Shown one piece after another: positions 32,169 to 43,741 of a stretch of 64,000 nucleotides of DNA. Position 1 is the stretch's first letter; each line of letters begins with the position of its first letter. Source of the stretch: Metellina segmentata (taxonomy: Eukaryota > Arthropoda > Arachnida > Araneae > Tetragnathidae); assembly GCA_947359465.1 (NCBI GenBank), contig OX375883.1, positions 96,112,293-96,176,292 of the forward strand, in the 5' to 3' direction. The notes under the pieces are model-generated. The model worked only from the letters and a program-made list of their open reading frames with translations, was not told the DNA's origin and did not search any database. The position numbers were made by a program, and so were the translations under genes.

Positions 32169-32898
32169 CAGGGTGGTCCCGAATTCATGGTACAAACTTT
32201 AATGGTAGGTACAGGACATTGTAACAATGATTTATTGTATAGGAATGTATAGTCGCAAGTGACGCGGTGAGGCGTAAACAGGGGAAATAAAAGGAAAGAG
32301 AAATGGAGTGATCGGTTGGTATCATTGCCGGTAGAGGGCAGTAGATGTCTAGCCGCTGTTGAACATGATGCATCGGTTGTGGTTTCAGCACGATGGGGCG
32401 CCAGCACACTTCAGCATTGATGTACGGAATTACCTGAATGCCACGTTTGGTACTCGATGGATTGGGCGTGGTGGACCAGTCCCTTGGCCACCCCGATCTC
32501 CCGATTTATCGAGCCTCAATTACTTTTTATGGGGACATCTAAAGCATCTTGTTTATGAGACTCCAGTTGACTCAGATGAGGATCTCGTCGCTCGCTTATC
32601 TGTAGCTGCTGCAGGTGTGCGTGAAATACCAGGCATCTTTGAACGTGTACGCCAATCGCTCCACCGACGCTGTCAAGCATGTATCGATACTGGTGGACGC
32701 AATTTTGAACAATTACTGTAAACAAGACACTTGTCAACAACGCTTTCAATAAAATCTTTGTTTTTCCTTTCGGCCGTTATTTCCCCTGTTTTCGCCTCAC
32801 CGCGTCACTTGCGACTATACATTCCTATACAATAAATCATTGTTACAATGTCCTGTACCTACCATTAAAGTTTGTACCATGAATTCGGGACCACCCTG
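32169..32898 (+). mobile_element. short mariner-like element with 122-bp inverted ends
   Basis: The left arm 32169-32290 and right arm 32777-32898 differ at a single base. TA duplicates at 32167-32168 and 32899-32900. Ends start CAGGGTGGTCCCGAATTCAT. The centre keeps only the C-terminal third of a transposase. The matched arms imply recent insertion or arm homogenisation. Confidence 0.92.
32359..32721 (+). pseudogene. C-terminal part of Tc1/mariner transposase
   Basis: The open region (no ATG until 32365) contains the second catalytic Asp in WFQHDGAPAHF and the PPRSPDLSSLNYFLWGHLK motif. The equivalent third acidic residue is Asn (LNYFLW versus the usual LD-F-LW), so even an intact protein would be catalytically dead. 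The N-terminal DNA-binding domain and first catalytic Asp are deleted. Stop at 32719-32721. Confidence 0.85.
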
Positions 32899-32900
32899 TA

Positions 32901-33290
32901 TAGCAACATAATGGGTTGGTGACGGACGAGGAAATTAGACCAATCTAACAAATCTTAGGTAAGACTTTTAAAATGTTAAAAGGTTGAATTACGGTCGCTT
33001 CGGTAGTAGAGCAACCCAATAGGCTATTTCGAGGATATTAGGGAGTCAACTCTTGATTCGGTTCGAGTTAAAGAACTTTCATTTCATTTTTCTTGCTTTG
33101 ATTTTATTCTTTATATTTCCTTTTAGGAATTTTTTCATATTTTACGAATTTAAAATCGGGCAGTACTTTTAATGCATTAAATGAACTGCAATTATGAAAA
33201 CTTTTCTTTAATTTCCAGTAATGAATATATTATCTTCTCGAAAACAAAAATGTTGAAGAATAAGAATAACAGCAATTGTATTTTGAGATG
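32901..33290. other. insert X, middle spacer
   Basis: AT-rich. Holds a short SINE-tail remnant at about 33007-33045 (tagagcaacccaataggc). Nothing else recognised. Confidence 0.45.
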
Positions 33291-33566
33291 GGGCCTTAAT
33301 AACCCGGTAGGAGGAGTATCGGATTGACAACCGGAGGGTTGTGAGTTCGATACTCGATTCAACAAAATACCGTTGTGTACGTGTGGGCTAGTGCCTGTTA
33401 ATTCTGTCGTGGCTTCAAATTTCCTTCGTTGGCATGGTGTGGAAGTTTGCAAAGAGGGATACCAGCGTTATCTGACCGTGGATCAAAACGACGAGGTGTC
33501 ATCGGATCTTTCTCTTCGGAATTGATCCCGACAGTAGACAATCTCGTTGTGTTGCATTAGTGGGGC
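33291..33566 (+). repeat. tRNA-headed SINE in insert X
   Basis: Plus-strand head with A-box-like AACCCGGTAGGAGG and B-box-like GAGTTCGATAC, body with ggcatggtgtggaagtttgc and tctgaccgtgg, ending gttgtgttgcattag. Confidence 0.78.
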
Positions 33567-33943
33567 GTTAATTCAACTACCTACCTGTTTTGAAATAATT
33601 TATTTACTACTTTTAATATTATTTTCTGCTTAACGTGAGTCATTAAAAAATTTCTCATTCTACATGATCTTCATATAAGATTTTCATTGATTAAATGATC
33701 ATGCAACTGAGTAAACTACTCTCGCAAAACCAAGTTCTTAAAGTTTTAATGTGCGCTAATGGTCGAGAGCAATGGTACCAACTTGGAGAAATTATTGAAA
33801 GCATACAAAATTATAAATGCTTTACATATTTATGAGTGTTTCATGAATAATTAATTTTATTCATTTCTTTGCAAAGATTATATATGTATTCGTTTTATTT
33901 ATCTCTCATGTTTGGGGGAGCCAGACCATAGACTTAGAATAAG
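33567..33943. other. insert X, right spacer
   Basis: AT-rich, no gene. See 31542-32166 for a weakly similar tract. Confidence 0.45.
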
Positions 33944-34984
33944 CTGCTGATAATGTCCAATCACTTTTTACATTCAACTATCTAAGATTGATATAAGTAT
34001 AAAGATTACAGTACTTACATGAAAATACTGTTTTTTGTAAAATCTAAATATTACCAAGACTAATATTCAGTTGAGTTGACTTTTAAGATTTTTTCATGAA
34101 ATATGACACTATATATCAGAAAATACAGCAAAACAAAATATTAATATTTTAAAATAGAAATAAAACAATAACATTATTAAAGATGCCAGACAAAATCTTA
34201 ATTTTTTTTACCTTAATAATAATGGTTGATAGATTGTTATGTTCTCACCAGACTTGTAATTCTTTATACAATTGTCAATGAATCTATCCCAAACTTCTGA
34301 AATCATAGCAAATTTGTTGGTGTGAATTATCTGAGAATGTGTGGATTTTAAATCGAATCTTAAAAATCTAAGGATTTCTCTAAACCTATTTCGACCTATT
34401 GATTCTTTACAGAAGTTTAGGCCCCAAGAGTCAGACCATAGGGAGTGTAGTTCATGCTCTTTGCAACACTCATAGATCATGAATGGACACAGATCAGCAG
34501 ATGTCGAGCTTCAACATCTGTGCATTTCCTAATGTGTTCTAAAATATGTAACTGTCCACGAACTCATGAAGTATTCATTGACATTTTGTTTCACAAAATT
34601 ACTTTGACGTAAAACATTCCTAGCTGCAAATCTGCCTATGACATTGCCATTCTGTGCCACCCCTAGCAACATGTATATATCTGGATTACTTGAGATATTA
34701 TCAGTTTCATCTGCACTTCCTTCAGATTCCTTGCACTCAACCTTCATGTAAATTGGTGCCCATATTGGAATCTAAATCCAAACAAGTGAGCTTCCCCACC
34801 ATCCCATTAATTTTCAGCACGTTTTTGTTACAAATCAGCAATTTCTTCAGGACTTGGACCTTTCCTACAATCTATCGTTTTCATTTCTACACTATACAAG
34901 GTTCGACAATCGAATCTGTTTATTTTATGAGCATATAAACAAATGTAAACGACTAAACACTTTTAGACCCAATCACACAAGTAT
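33944..34984. repeat. 1-kb direct repeat A', U2
   Basis: Second copy of 29598-30646. From its right end the unit continues as in U1. Confidence 0.85.
34208..34813 (-). pseudogene. piggyBac-like transposase relic, U2 copy A'
   Basis: Same relic as 29873-30474, sharing the frame 34480-34208 residue for residue. The N-terminal ATG is destroyed (cccattaatttt at 34803), and the second frame has Ser and Tyr changes (SSNPDIYMLL). Confidence 0.78.
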
Positions 34985-35720
34985 AATTTATTAGTTTCTG
35001 ATATGAACATAACATTGTGTTCGAGGTCAAACATATGTACGATAAGATTTGTTTGGTTTGTTACTAACGTTTGCTACTTAATGATCTCTATTTAGAATGA
35101 TAAATTTGCTTGGTGTCAAAAAGACACTGGTGGACGTTCTAGATAAATTTAGCTGTAAAAATTTTATTAATTATTGTAGGCCGACAAAATTTCTACAGTG
35201 TATTTATGTAGAAAAATGATTAAAAGTCACAAAAAATTTTCAAATTCAATACAGAAATGCGGAAAGGAGAACAAAAGCTCCAATGTCGAATTGACCCCGA
35301 TGGATGTTCTAGTGTTAAAGAAATATCTTATTTTACTTTTCACATAGGAAACTCTAGTTTATCATGGACATATTGATCAACGCTTGGGCCACTGATTAAA
35401 AAATATGCGAATAGAAAAACTAGTTATGACACATCTTCCTGAAGCTCCTTTAAGACCTGAATTGGTCCAAAACTCTATAGTGGACTGTATTTTATTAAAT
35501 GCCATTCGTTGTAACTAAAACAACTTTTATTGACAACAAACTTAACAATGTTGTGGATGGACCACTCTCATTAAAGCTAAGGAAGCCTAGTACTAATTAG
35601 GGCTAAGGAAGCCTAGTACTAATTAGGGCTAAGGAAGCCGCGTTTTCATCAGGTCCAAGGAGAGCACCTCCCTCATCCGTGTCTCAAGCCTGAATGTCAC
35701 CCACTTGATCACACAGATCC
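34985..35720. other. U2 spacer
   Basis: Homologous to 19135-19862. The gctaaggaagcctagtactaa direct repeat occurs one more time than in U1/U3 (35575-35640). No gene. Confidence 0.5.
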
Positions 35721-35728
35721 CTCTACAG

Positions 35729-36437
35729 TACGGGTGCACAACCTTTTTGTGAGAAGTGCCACTCGCACTGTTGATTGACACATGGGGGGCCACAAATGAA
35801 GTTACAGCACAGACACAATGAAAGTGTCACAACCCAATTACAGCTGTTATTACACTTAATATGTATAGTAAAAATAATCAATTTTTTTTTTTAGATTAAA
35901 CTTATAAATGTTTTCTCAAAAAATCTACGAGCTTGTTACAAAGCTAAATGAATGATATTGTGAATACTTTAAAAAAAGGTTAACAAACATTTGCAATGAT
36001 CAATCATTAAGAATTACTTTTAAGAATGTGTCTGAAGAAGTCCGTACTTCAGCAAATTATTTTAGGTTATAAATTTAATAACAGTAATACTACAATGAGC
36101 AATAAAGATGAGTATCAGAAATTTTACTGATATCAGTAAAATTAGAAATAAAAATGACAGCATCAAATATATTTAATACTAAAATTTCTAAACCATAAAC
36201 AATAATTATGTTACAGCTTGCTAATATGGGATGGCTGATACTGAGTTTCACTACCTAATTTAGGTATGTTAGGTTCAATACTGCTAGTAGAAACTCTCAA
36301 GACTGATTCTAAATGAATGTTTATCAGTCAATTTGCTTCTTAACTTAAATCCCCTTGGAAGTTTAGTCAAAATTAGTCTGTGGGCCGCAAATGGATGATT
36401 CGCGGGCCGCATGTGGCTCACAGGTTGTGCACCTCTA
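35729..36437. mobile_element. hAT-type MITE, 709 bp, U2
   Basis: Left end TACGGGTGCACAACC, right end (reverse complement) TAGAGGTGCACAACC, perfect 8-bp duplication CTCTACAG at 35721-35728 and 36438-36445. Lies directly downstream of ZNF2. No protein. Confidence 0.85.
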
Positions 36438-36551
36438 CTCTACAGTATGTGGGAGACAACACTCCCCGAGCTCACACAGAGCCCTTTACAATATATGAGA
36501 TATTTAACAAGACCTTAAATCCGAACTTGTTGAAAATTCTTTCTTACATAT

Positions 36552-37979
36552 TCAACACTCTTTTGGCTTCTCTATTGTGTGGATAAGTTGATGCCTTCGT
36601 AAGTTGGAACAACTTGAAAATTTTCCTTCGCAAGTATCACAAGTAAAAGGTTTCTCACCTGTGTGGATGCGTCTATGATTTACTAAATTTGACAAATGTG
36701 CAAAAGTTTTCTTGCAAATTTCACACTCATAAGGTTTTTCTCCAGTGTGGATACGTCCATGTAATCGCAAATACGAACGGCACGAAAATGCTTTGTTGCA
36801 TACTTCACACAGAAAAGGTTTCTGAGCTGTGTGGATACGTGTATGTTTTACAAATTTATGCTTCTCTGTAAATGCTATTTTGCACACTTCACACTCGTAC
36901 GGTTTCTGTCCAGTGCGTATGCGTCTATGTTTTTTTAAATGATTCTTTACTGAAAATGATTTCTTACACACTTCACACTCATATGGTTTCTCTCCAGTGT
37001 GGATATAAGCATGTTCAATTAAATGATTCTTTACTGAAAATGTTTTCTTGCACACTTCACACTCAAATGGCTTCTCTCCAGTGTGGATACGTCTATGTGA
37101 TCGTAAGTGTGAATTTTGTGAAAAGGCTTTTGTGCATATTTCACAAGTAAAAGGCTTCTCACCCGTGTGGATGCGTCTATGCACTCCTAAATCAGACAGA
37201 TGCGAAAATGATTTCTTGCACATTTCACATTCATAAGGTTTCTCTCCAGTGTGGATACGTTTATGTAACTGTAAGGATGTGCTATATGAAAACGATTTGT
37301 TACATAGTTCACAGATAAAAGGCTTTTCTCCCGAATGGACACACATATGGCTCATTAAATATAACATCCGCGAAAAAGTTTTCTTACACATTTCACACTC
37401 AAATGGTTTCCCTTGAGTGTGGATACGTTCATGTTTTCGTAGTGAATAACTTTGTGTAAACCTTTTATTACATATTTCACAGTTGAAAGGCTTCTCACCA
37501 GTGTGGACTCGCATATGGGTTATTAGATTACTCTTTTTCGAAAATATTTTCTTGCACACATGACACTCAGGTGTCTCACTGCTGTGCACTTGCTTATTGC
37601 AATCCATTTTCTCTCCTAGCATTTTGTTGAAGGTAGTACTTTGCTTTGGTTTCGCACAAACATGGTGTTCCCCAATTTCTGACGGATGTGGGCAGTTTCT
37701 AAGCTTTGGTGTAAAGTGCTCGATTTTTAATTTTTCTCTGTAGTGCAATTGTTTATGTCGATTCAAATTCGATTTGTTTCGAAACATTTTGCTGCAAATT
37801 TCGCAGCTAAACAAACTTTCTTTTTTCGTGCCAGATTTTGAAGAGATCATTGCTGGCTGTGAGACGTTTTCAATGCCTTGGGGGGGTTTCTTGGAATATT
37901 CTGTTTCTACAACTTGCACATTGTGTTCTGTATTATCAGGACAAGATGTGGCACTAACTGAACCCTGTGCATGAAGCAT
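36552..37979 (-). CDS. ZNF2: C2H2 zinc-finger protein, 13 fingers
   Basis: Predicted nuclear DNA-binding protein of 475 residues from the ATG at 37979 (MLHAQGS). Finger 1 stands apart; fingers 2-13 are tandem with HTGEKP-type linkers. Finger 9 (YECEVCKKSFSVKNHLKKHRRIR) ends in Arg where the second zinc-binding His should be, and is followed by TGQKP, so it is probably weak or dead. Fingers 5-10 have no counterpart in ZNF1, while the last three match ZNF1 fingers 6-8. Compared with the paralogues, finger 3 has Tyr at helix position 2 and finger 4 Ser at position 6, both DNA-contact positions. No effector domain. An acceptor-like CAG at 38092-38094 implies a single coding exon. Confidence 0.86.
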   Translation of the reverse strand: MLHAQGSVSATSCPDNTEHNVQVVETEYSKKPPQGIENVSQPAMISSKSGTKKESLFSCEICSKMFRNKSNLNRHKQLHYREKLKIEHFTPKLRNCPHPSEIGEHHVCAKPKQSTTFNKMLGEKMDCNKQVHSSETPECHVCKKIFSKKSNLITHMRVHTGEKPFNCEICNKRFTQSYSLRKHERIHTQGKPFECEMCKKTFSRMLYLMSHMCVHSGEKPFICELCNKSFSYSTSLQLHKRIHTGEKPYECEMCKKSFSHLSDLGVHRRIHTGEKPFTCEICTKAFSQNSHLRSHRRIHTGEKPFECEVCKKTFSVKNHLIEHAYIHTGEKPYECEVCKKSFSVKNHLKKHRRIRTGQKPYECEVCKIAFTEKHKFVKHTRIHTAQKPFLCEVCNKAFSCRSYLRLHGRIHTGEKPYECEICKKTFAHLSNLVNHRRIHTGEKPFTCDTCEGKFSSCSNLRRHQLIHTIEKPKEC

Positions 37980-38316
37980 TCTTCTAGCTCTAAATCGTTT
38001 CTGGGTCAATATAGATTAATCCGTTGCATATTACACTGATTTTTCCAGCATGTTTGCTCTGTTTAGGAATGTATCAAAAATTTGCATAACACTGAAAAAT
38101 GAAACATTTTATGAGTGTGGGTAGGAAATATGCTGCATAAAATAATTACCATATAATGTTAGAAACAATACTTGGTGCTTGGTATTCACTAACATTGATA
38201 ACTAACTAACTATAGAATACAAAAAAACTGCTCAAGTGTGAAAACTGAAGATTTTTATATAAGTGTAAACTTTGACTAGAATATGCTGAAATAAAATAAT
38301 TGGCATACGATATAAG

Positions 38317-38358
<42 letters not shown>

Positions 38359-39785
38359 GAATAATTCCAATTGATTATCTTTATAAACTTAATAATTCAT
38401 TTTAGAAAACAAAACTATTCTTAGGAGTTAATTCAAGTCGTGGACCAAACTTTGGAAGAACACTTAGCATGTACGAAGTGAAGCAAATAAATAAGAAACT
38501 CTATCATAAGAACAATTAAATTAATTTCTACATTTATGCAACTTTTTTCTCTTTTGAGTACCTTTCTTTGTTATTATTTGCTACTCATGGATTCTTATTT
38601 ATAAAATATATTATTTTTTCATAACTATCATTTTATATTTCTACAATTTCTCTTAATTTAGTTCCAATTCTCAGGTTTGTTCTTCAGATCATTAATTTAT
38701 GGAAACGTTTGGAATGGTATCCATTATTGAGAACTTATATAAAATGTTTTAAATCATTCCATATAAGAAAGCTGTGTCTGGATGTTCCACAGAAAGCAGT
38801 ACTTGTTATGTTTCTAAAGAAATATTTATTGATAACTCAGTATGTGAACATATCTTAGAATTTCCTGATGTGCAAAATAATTAACTTAAAACAAAGATTT
38901 AAAGATAGAATATGATAGCAGATGGATAAATATTAGTTTATTGTCTGTAAAAGTAACGTTTTAGGGAGAGCTAGTTGAAAATTTCATTTGAAATATAAAT
39001 ATGCACGAAAATTGCTTTTGAAATGCATCAAATACGATCAATTTGATTCGCAATGTAATGATCATCTGGACTCTCACCTGATGTCATCATTTCGATTTGA
39101 ATCTCATACAAAGTGACAATTACTAGGTCCCTGAAAATATTATATGCCGAGAAATTTCATTTCAAAGAAGCAACACAAAAACGGCTAGAAATCGTATTTA
39201 GGTTTTATGGCACAAGGTCTGGAAATGTAGCAAAGCCAACTCATAAATTGCAAAGTATAATTCTAAAGTGTTTTCTAAAAAACTGAAGAAAAAATGTAAA
39301 TAACATTTCGCACATCATAAGGACAAAACAAATAACTTCATAGAGTAAAATATTAAACATCGCATTTTTTATTCTTAATCCAGGGTTTTTTAGAAATGTT
39401 TTGGAAATTAAAGTCTGATAACCTTCATTTCATTCCAGAACTTATATTCACAAGTAAAGCACTACTCAACATCATAAGCACAGCTATACTGAGAGACATA
39501 TTTTTAAATATAACTATTGCCAGAAGATTTGGGCGAAACTGTTCACAGCAGATTTGACATAAAGAGAAATCAAAACACTAGCCCCACAAAAATTCAAAAG
39601 TATAACAAACAAATAAATCAACAAATTTTTCCCACAGCTTATCAAAATGTAGATAGTTTAAAGTGTTGCCAGAAGTACATGGGAAATAAAAGGTAAGTAC
39701 TCATTTAATTAACATAGGCATGGTAAATAATTAACGCATGGCAATTGGTAACTATCCAAGTTCAATTCGTAAATGAGAGATCAGA
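37980..39785. other. ZNF2 5' UTR and upstream region
   Basis: Predicted exon start at 38091 with the same upstream frame as ZNF1. The remainder is AT-rich and nearly identical to 21769-23560. AT microsatellite at 38321-38356. No other gene. Confidence 0.5.
38321..38356. repeat. (AT)n microsatellite, U3
   Basis: About 36 bases of AT, longest of the three paralogous loci. Confidence 0.9.
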
Positions 39786-40158
39786 GGATAACACAATTTT
39801 ATTCTGATCCGGGTGACAAGGTCAGAACATAAGTTGTTATTTCACTCTCCAAACTTCCACACTACACCAAATTGAGGAACGACAGTTGAGTCTACAATAG
39901 ACTTAACATGCTCGAGCCCTCGTGAACACAAGGTTTTTGGTCAGACCTAGTTTCGAACTCACAACCCTCCGGTTACTAATCCGGTACTCTTTCAAACAGG
40001 GCTACTCACGTTGGCCTTGCGTGGAAGTTTAGACAGTGGGGTGCCAGCAAAGGTGTGACCTCGTCATCTGACCTTGATTCAATATCACATGGTATTGTCT
40101 TCAATCTTTCCCTTCAGATTTGACCCCGGATCGCAGACATTATACCGTTGTTGAGTAC
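39786..40158. repeat. inverted SINE pair, U3
   Basis: Copy of 23561-23933; same junction between minus and plus SINE. Confidence 0.72.
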
Positions 40159-41202
40159 CATTTAAATAAGATCATGATTTTGATACGCACTACTTAATAT
40201 ATCATTTGGATAAGTAATTATATATTATCATTTACATAAAAACCTTTTAATAATGTGCTATCTCTCAGAAAATAATTCCGGGTTGTGATCGAACTTTTAA
40301 TCCTTTACACAAATTAATTTTTTATTAATAACTACTCAAACTATACATAACTTCATTTTAATTAATTTAATTTTAACTAATGTTTTACTTGTGTAATAAA
40401 GAAATGTGACCAAGAAAAAATGGTAGATTACTTAATAGGCGTAACCAGGGGAGTTGGGGGTTCAACCCTTCATTCACTTCGTCGAATAAGATAGTTAAAT
40501 TTGTAATTGAAGAGCAATCGGAGTTTTAAGCTTGATGTTTATTTAAACTAGATTATAATAAATAAAAATTATTTTTGCACTCATAATATAAATAATTGCA
40601 TAACAAAAGTGAAATTTTTATTCACTTGATTTTTATGTTTAACTTAAACATGTTTTTTCGTCGGAGTACAATTTAGAAAAGAATTTTTTAATGTGAACAA
40701 TGTTTGCTTAAGTTTCTAAAGAATTAAAATCTTTCAGGATGACGGGAATGAGCTGTACACCAGACTTGTGCAACCTTGATCTGTGAAAACGAAGTAGAAT
40801 TAAAAAACTTGAGCATAGTATATATAGCAAAAATTTCAGGATTTTGGAGCACATGCTTGCATTAGGAAACTTTCGGGTCTCCAGGGTGACAACAAAATGC
40901 TCGAAAAAAAGTTCCCCGATAGTGTCACAAAATTTCCCAGATATTACAATTCCCTTAAGAAATGCTGTGATCCGTGATTGGTATCGATATACAGTATCCA
41001 CGCATTATTTTTAAATATTTAGTGTCAGATGGGTAAAAGGATAATTCTCCACGAATATTTTGTACTTTTTCTCTTCAGGTACTTTAAATGTTATTGTAAG
41101 GGTTGGAACCCTTAATGGAACTCTTACAATAGAAATTGAAAAAAATGGAGAAAAAACACAAAATATTTTGATTATGAACTTTTTACACCTGACCCTATAT
41201 TA
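40159..41202. other. U3 spacer
   Basis: Copy of 23934-24976, no gene. Confidence 0.5.
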
Positions 41203-41812
41203 TCCTACTATCTCTGCTATTATAAAAGGAAATGTTTGTTTGTCTGTTTCGCGGCCGCAAAATCATGACGATCTTACGGCTCTTGTGACGATCTTATGGC
41301 ACATACAGCAATGAGATTTAGCACACAGGTAGTCTGAATTTTATGCAATTTTTGGGCGCGGCGAATTTTAATATTCAATCTAGAAGATTTTAAAATGAAT
41401 TTCATAGTTTTATTCTCCATCGGTTTTTCAAACGTGGAGAACTTTTTCTACTCATGCGACCTTGCAGTCAGGGTTTGGAATCATGCCAAGTTTTTTTCAT
41501 GCACAAAACGCGGAGAGAGTTATTTTTTTCGCTTCCGCTTTGATTTTGCGCGATTGATTTCCCAGCTAGACGATAAATCTTTAAACTGAAGTCAAAGTTC
41601 TTTTTTCTATCTCCTGGACCTTAAAGATGAAGTAAAAGTTTCAACGGATTTGAAATCCGCCGAAAATTTCAGTTTATATTGATTCCTAAAAATATGATTT
41701 TCTTTAAATAAATAATTTTTTGATTGAATATATCTTCAACGGATTTGAAATCTGTGGAAAATTTTACACCATCTTAATACCTTACACCACGGGCAAGCCA
41801 CGGAGTGGCTAG
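41203..41812 (+). mobile_element. Helitron-like element, U3
   Basis: Copy of 24977-25586 with the same TC start and CTAG end. Confidence 0.68.
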
Positions 41813-41861
41813 TACATGCATACTGTACATCAAAATCAAATGTAAATATGTTTAAAAAATT

Positions 41862-42157
41862 GGTAGTTTCAGTCTACGTTTATAGTGGTGGAAACGGCCT
41901 TGTTGCTTTTTTTGGCTCACTTCTAGTAGCGAATTATGGCAGGTTAAGGCAACCCGTCTGAATAACTTTTCTTAAGGAAACCTCAGCAAGCGCAAAGTTT
42001 AAATTTTCATATTTAATATTCTAGAAAGTTCTTTCAAAATCCGTTACAGTGTTGTCATTGGTTCATTTGAAATAATTCTTTCCTTGGTGACTTTAGAAGT
42101 GCACCAAAAAAAGCCTCAAGGCCGTTACCACCGCTATAAACGTAGTGAAGTTGTAAC
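41862..42157. mobile_element. MITE with 60-bp inverted ends, U3
   Basis: Copy of 25636-25931. Confidence 0.72.
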
Positions 42158-43133
42158 ATAAAATTCTACAAAAATGTAATTGCAAGCAAAATTTTTTAAT
42201 TTCATGCACAAAAAAGACATAATTAGTTACACAAATTTCAAATTGCATACTACAAGTTGTATGGCCGGCCTCACGGCGACGAGATGTTCCGGCAGCGTTT
42301 TTTTCGGTGTTCTAAAATTATAACGCAACTGTTCTTTATTCGAATTACAATTTCGGCGAATACGATTCATTCGATTCTCAAAAGGAACACGTAATCACGC
42401 ATCTCTAAATACGACAAACAATAATAGTTATTGTTCAAGTTATCAACATTTTAAAAGTTCCCTAATTTTTTGAAAAATTTGGAATTTTTCCAGAATTAAA
42501 AAGTTTTCTGGTGCCGTTACCCTCCTGCTCTCTGATGTAATGGAGATTACGAAAGTTCCAACTTCAAATGTGAAAGGAAAAGATAAATTAACTTTTCTTC
42601 ATTCTATGAAATGAACATAAAAACATTCTATGAGCATGACGAGAAGACCGATTGCAAACACATGGTCCCAATTTCCCAAATGATATTTATGGTTAGAGGA
42701 CAGAGTAAAATTAAGAGGATATTATTATCAATTATTGAAGAACTTATGATTATGGAAAATATTCGGCGTTAGCGAAAATTGTTCATGGTGCAAAAATATA
42801 TATATAAGAACTGCGTTATAGAAATTAGTAACAACTGTTATTTTTTTTATTGAATAACACACAAGATTTTTCTATGGATATCACGAGTATAAAATAAAAG
42901 TTAATATGTTATGCTATTATAACACTAATTTATCATGCGCAACATAATTTTTTGTTGTTTCACTTATATGTAAAAAATTTTTTCCCTGTGAACTGAGTTA
43001 CTGATATTATTTTAAACTAATAGTAATCATTTTGATTATTAATGCGTTTCAAAATTTTTGGAGATTTTTCATCATCAGAAAATAGTTTTTTTTTTTTTTT
43101 TTTGCAATAGATTTGTAGCATTTTATAAAGCTA
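42158..43133. other. U3 spacer
   Basis: Copy of 25932-26903; T-run of about 18 at 43086-43103. No gene. Confidence 0.5.
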
Positions 43134-43499
43134 CTAGGGGGCCCGCCCATTGCTCGCTAACCCCCGGAGGATTGCTTCGCTGCGCGAACCTATGCTCGCT
43201 TCAATGAAGACATGTGTCCTAACAGAAGGGATTGTTTACAAAATATGATATTCCAAAAAATGTTTTTCAAATCTAAATTTACTGTATTACAGAAAATATA
43301 TATGCAGTACCTCTCAAATCAGAATTCAAATGAAAACTTTGAGCAAATTTTGACTCTAAATGTGAGCGCTGCTTTAGAAAAAGAATACCCAGCATGTTGT
43401 TTATGTGTACATTTCCCCAGCACTCGAACGACCTACACTTTTTCATTGAGTTTGTTGCCGAAAGTTGTAGTGCAAGCGTCTTGTTGAACTATAATTATT

Positions 43500-43515
43500 G
43501 GCCCTGAAAAGGACC
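43500..43515 (-). other. histone-mRNA-type stem-loop, best copy (U3)
   Basis: Minus strand GGTCCTTTTCAGGGCC followed by AATAA. Six stem pairs (one G-T) and the TTTC loop fit the GGYYYTTTTCARRRCC consensus of replication-dependent histone mRNAs. No histone coding sequence is visible next to it. Confidence 0.5.
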
Positions 43516-43741
43516 GTTTTTTAAATGTCCATGAAAAGATCCTCCGCTTTCTTATATTTATATTATAAACTGCCGCAGCTCAACTAAAATTCATTTTTTT
43601 TTTCAATAAAATTTCATTAGATAACGCTATACATTCAATTAATGCTCGAGGCTTTTTGGTAAACAAACAATCGTACAATGTTGCCAAAACGCGTCAACAA
43701 ATAACGTCTTTTCTGCATGCCACGCAAGACAATTATATATA

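Larger units (their letters stand above)
22100..36500. repeat. 27.46-kb-spaced segmental duplication, copy 1
   Basis: Almost base-for-base the same as 49600-64000 with an offset of 27459 to 27462 throughout. The offset changes only in homopolymers (A-run at 28116, G-run at 35785, T-run at 35881). Noted substitutions include 24375, 26307 and 29603. Every nested element, including the gypsy fragment and the short mariner, is shared. Confidence 0.92.

Noticed and set aside
36552..37979. Regular 84-base repeat that could be mistaken for a CRISPR or satellite array
   Set aside because: The period equals 28 codons and translates to C2H2 fingers on the minus strand.
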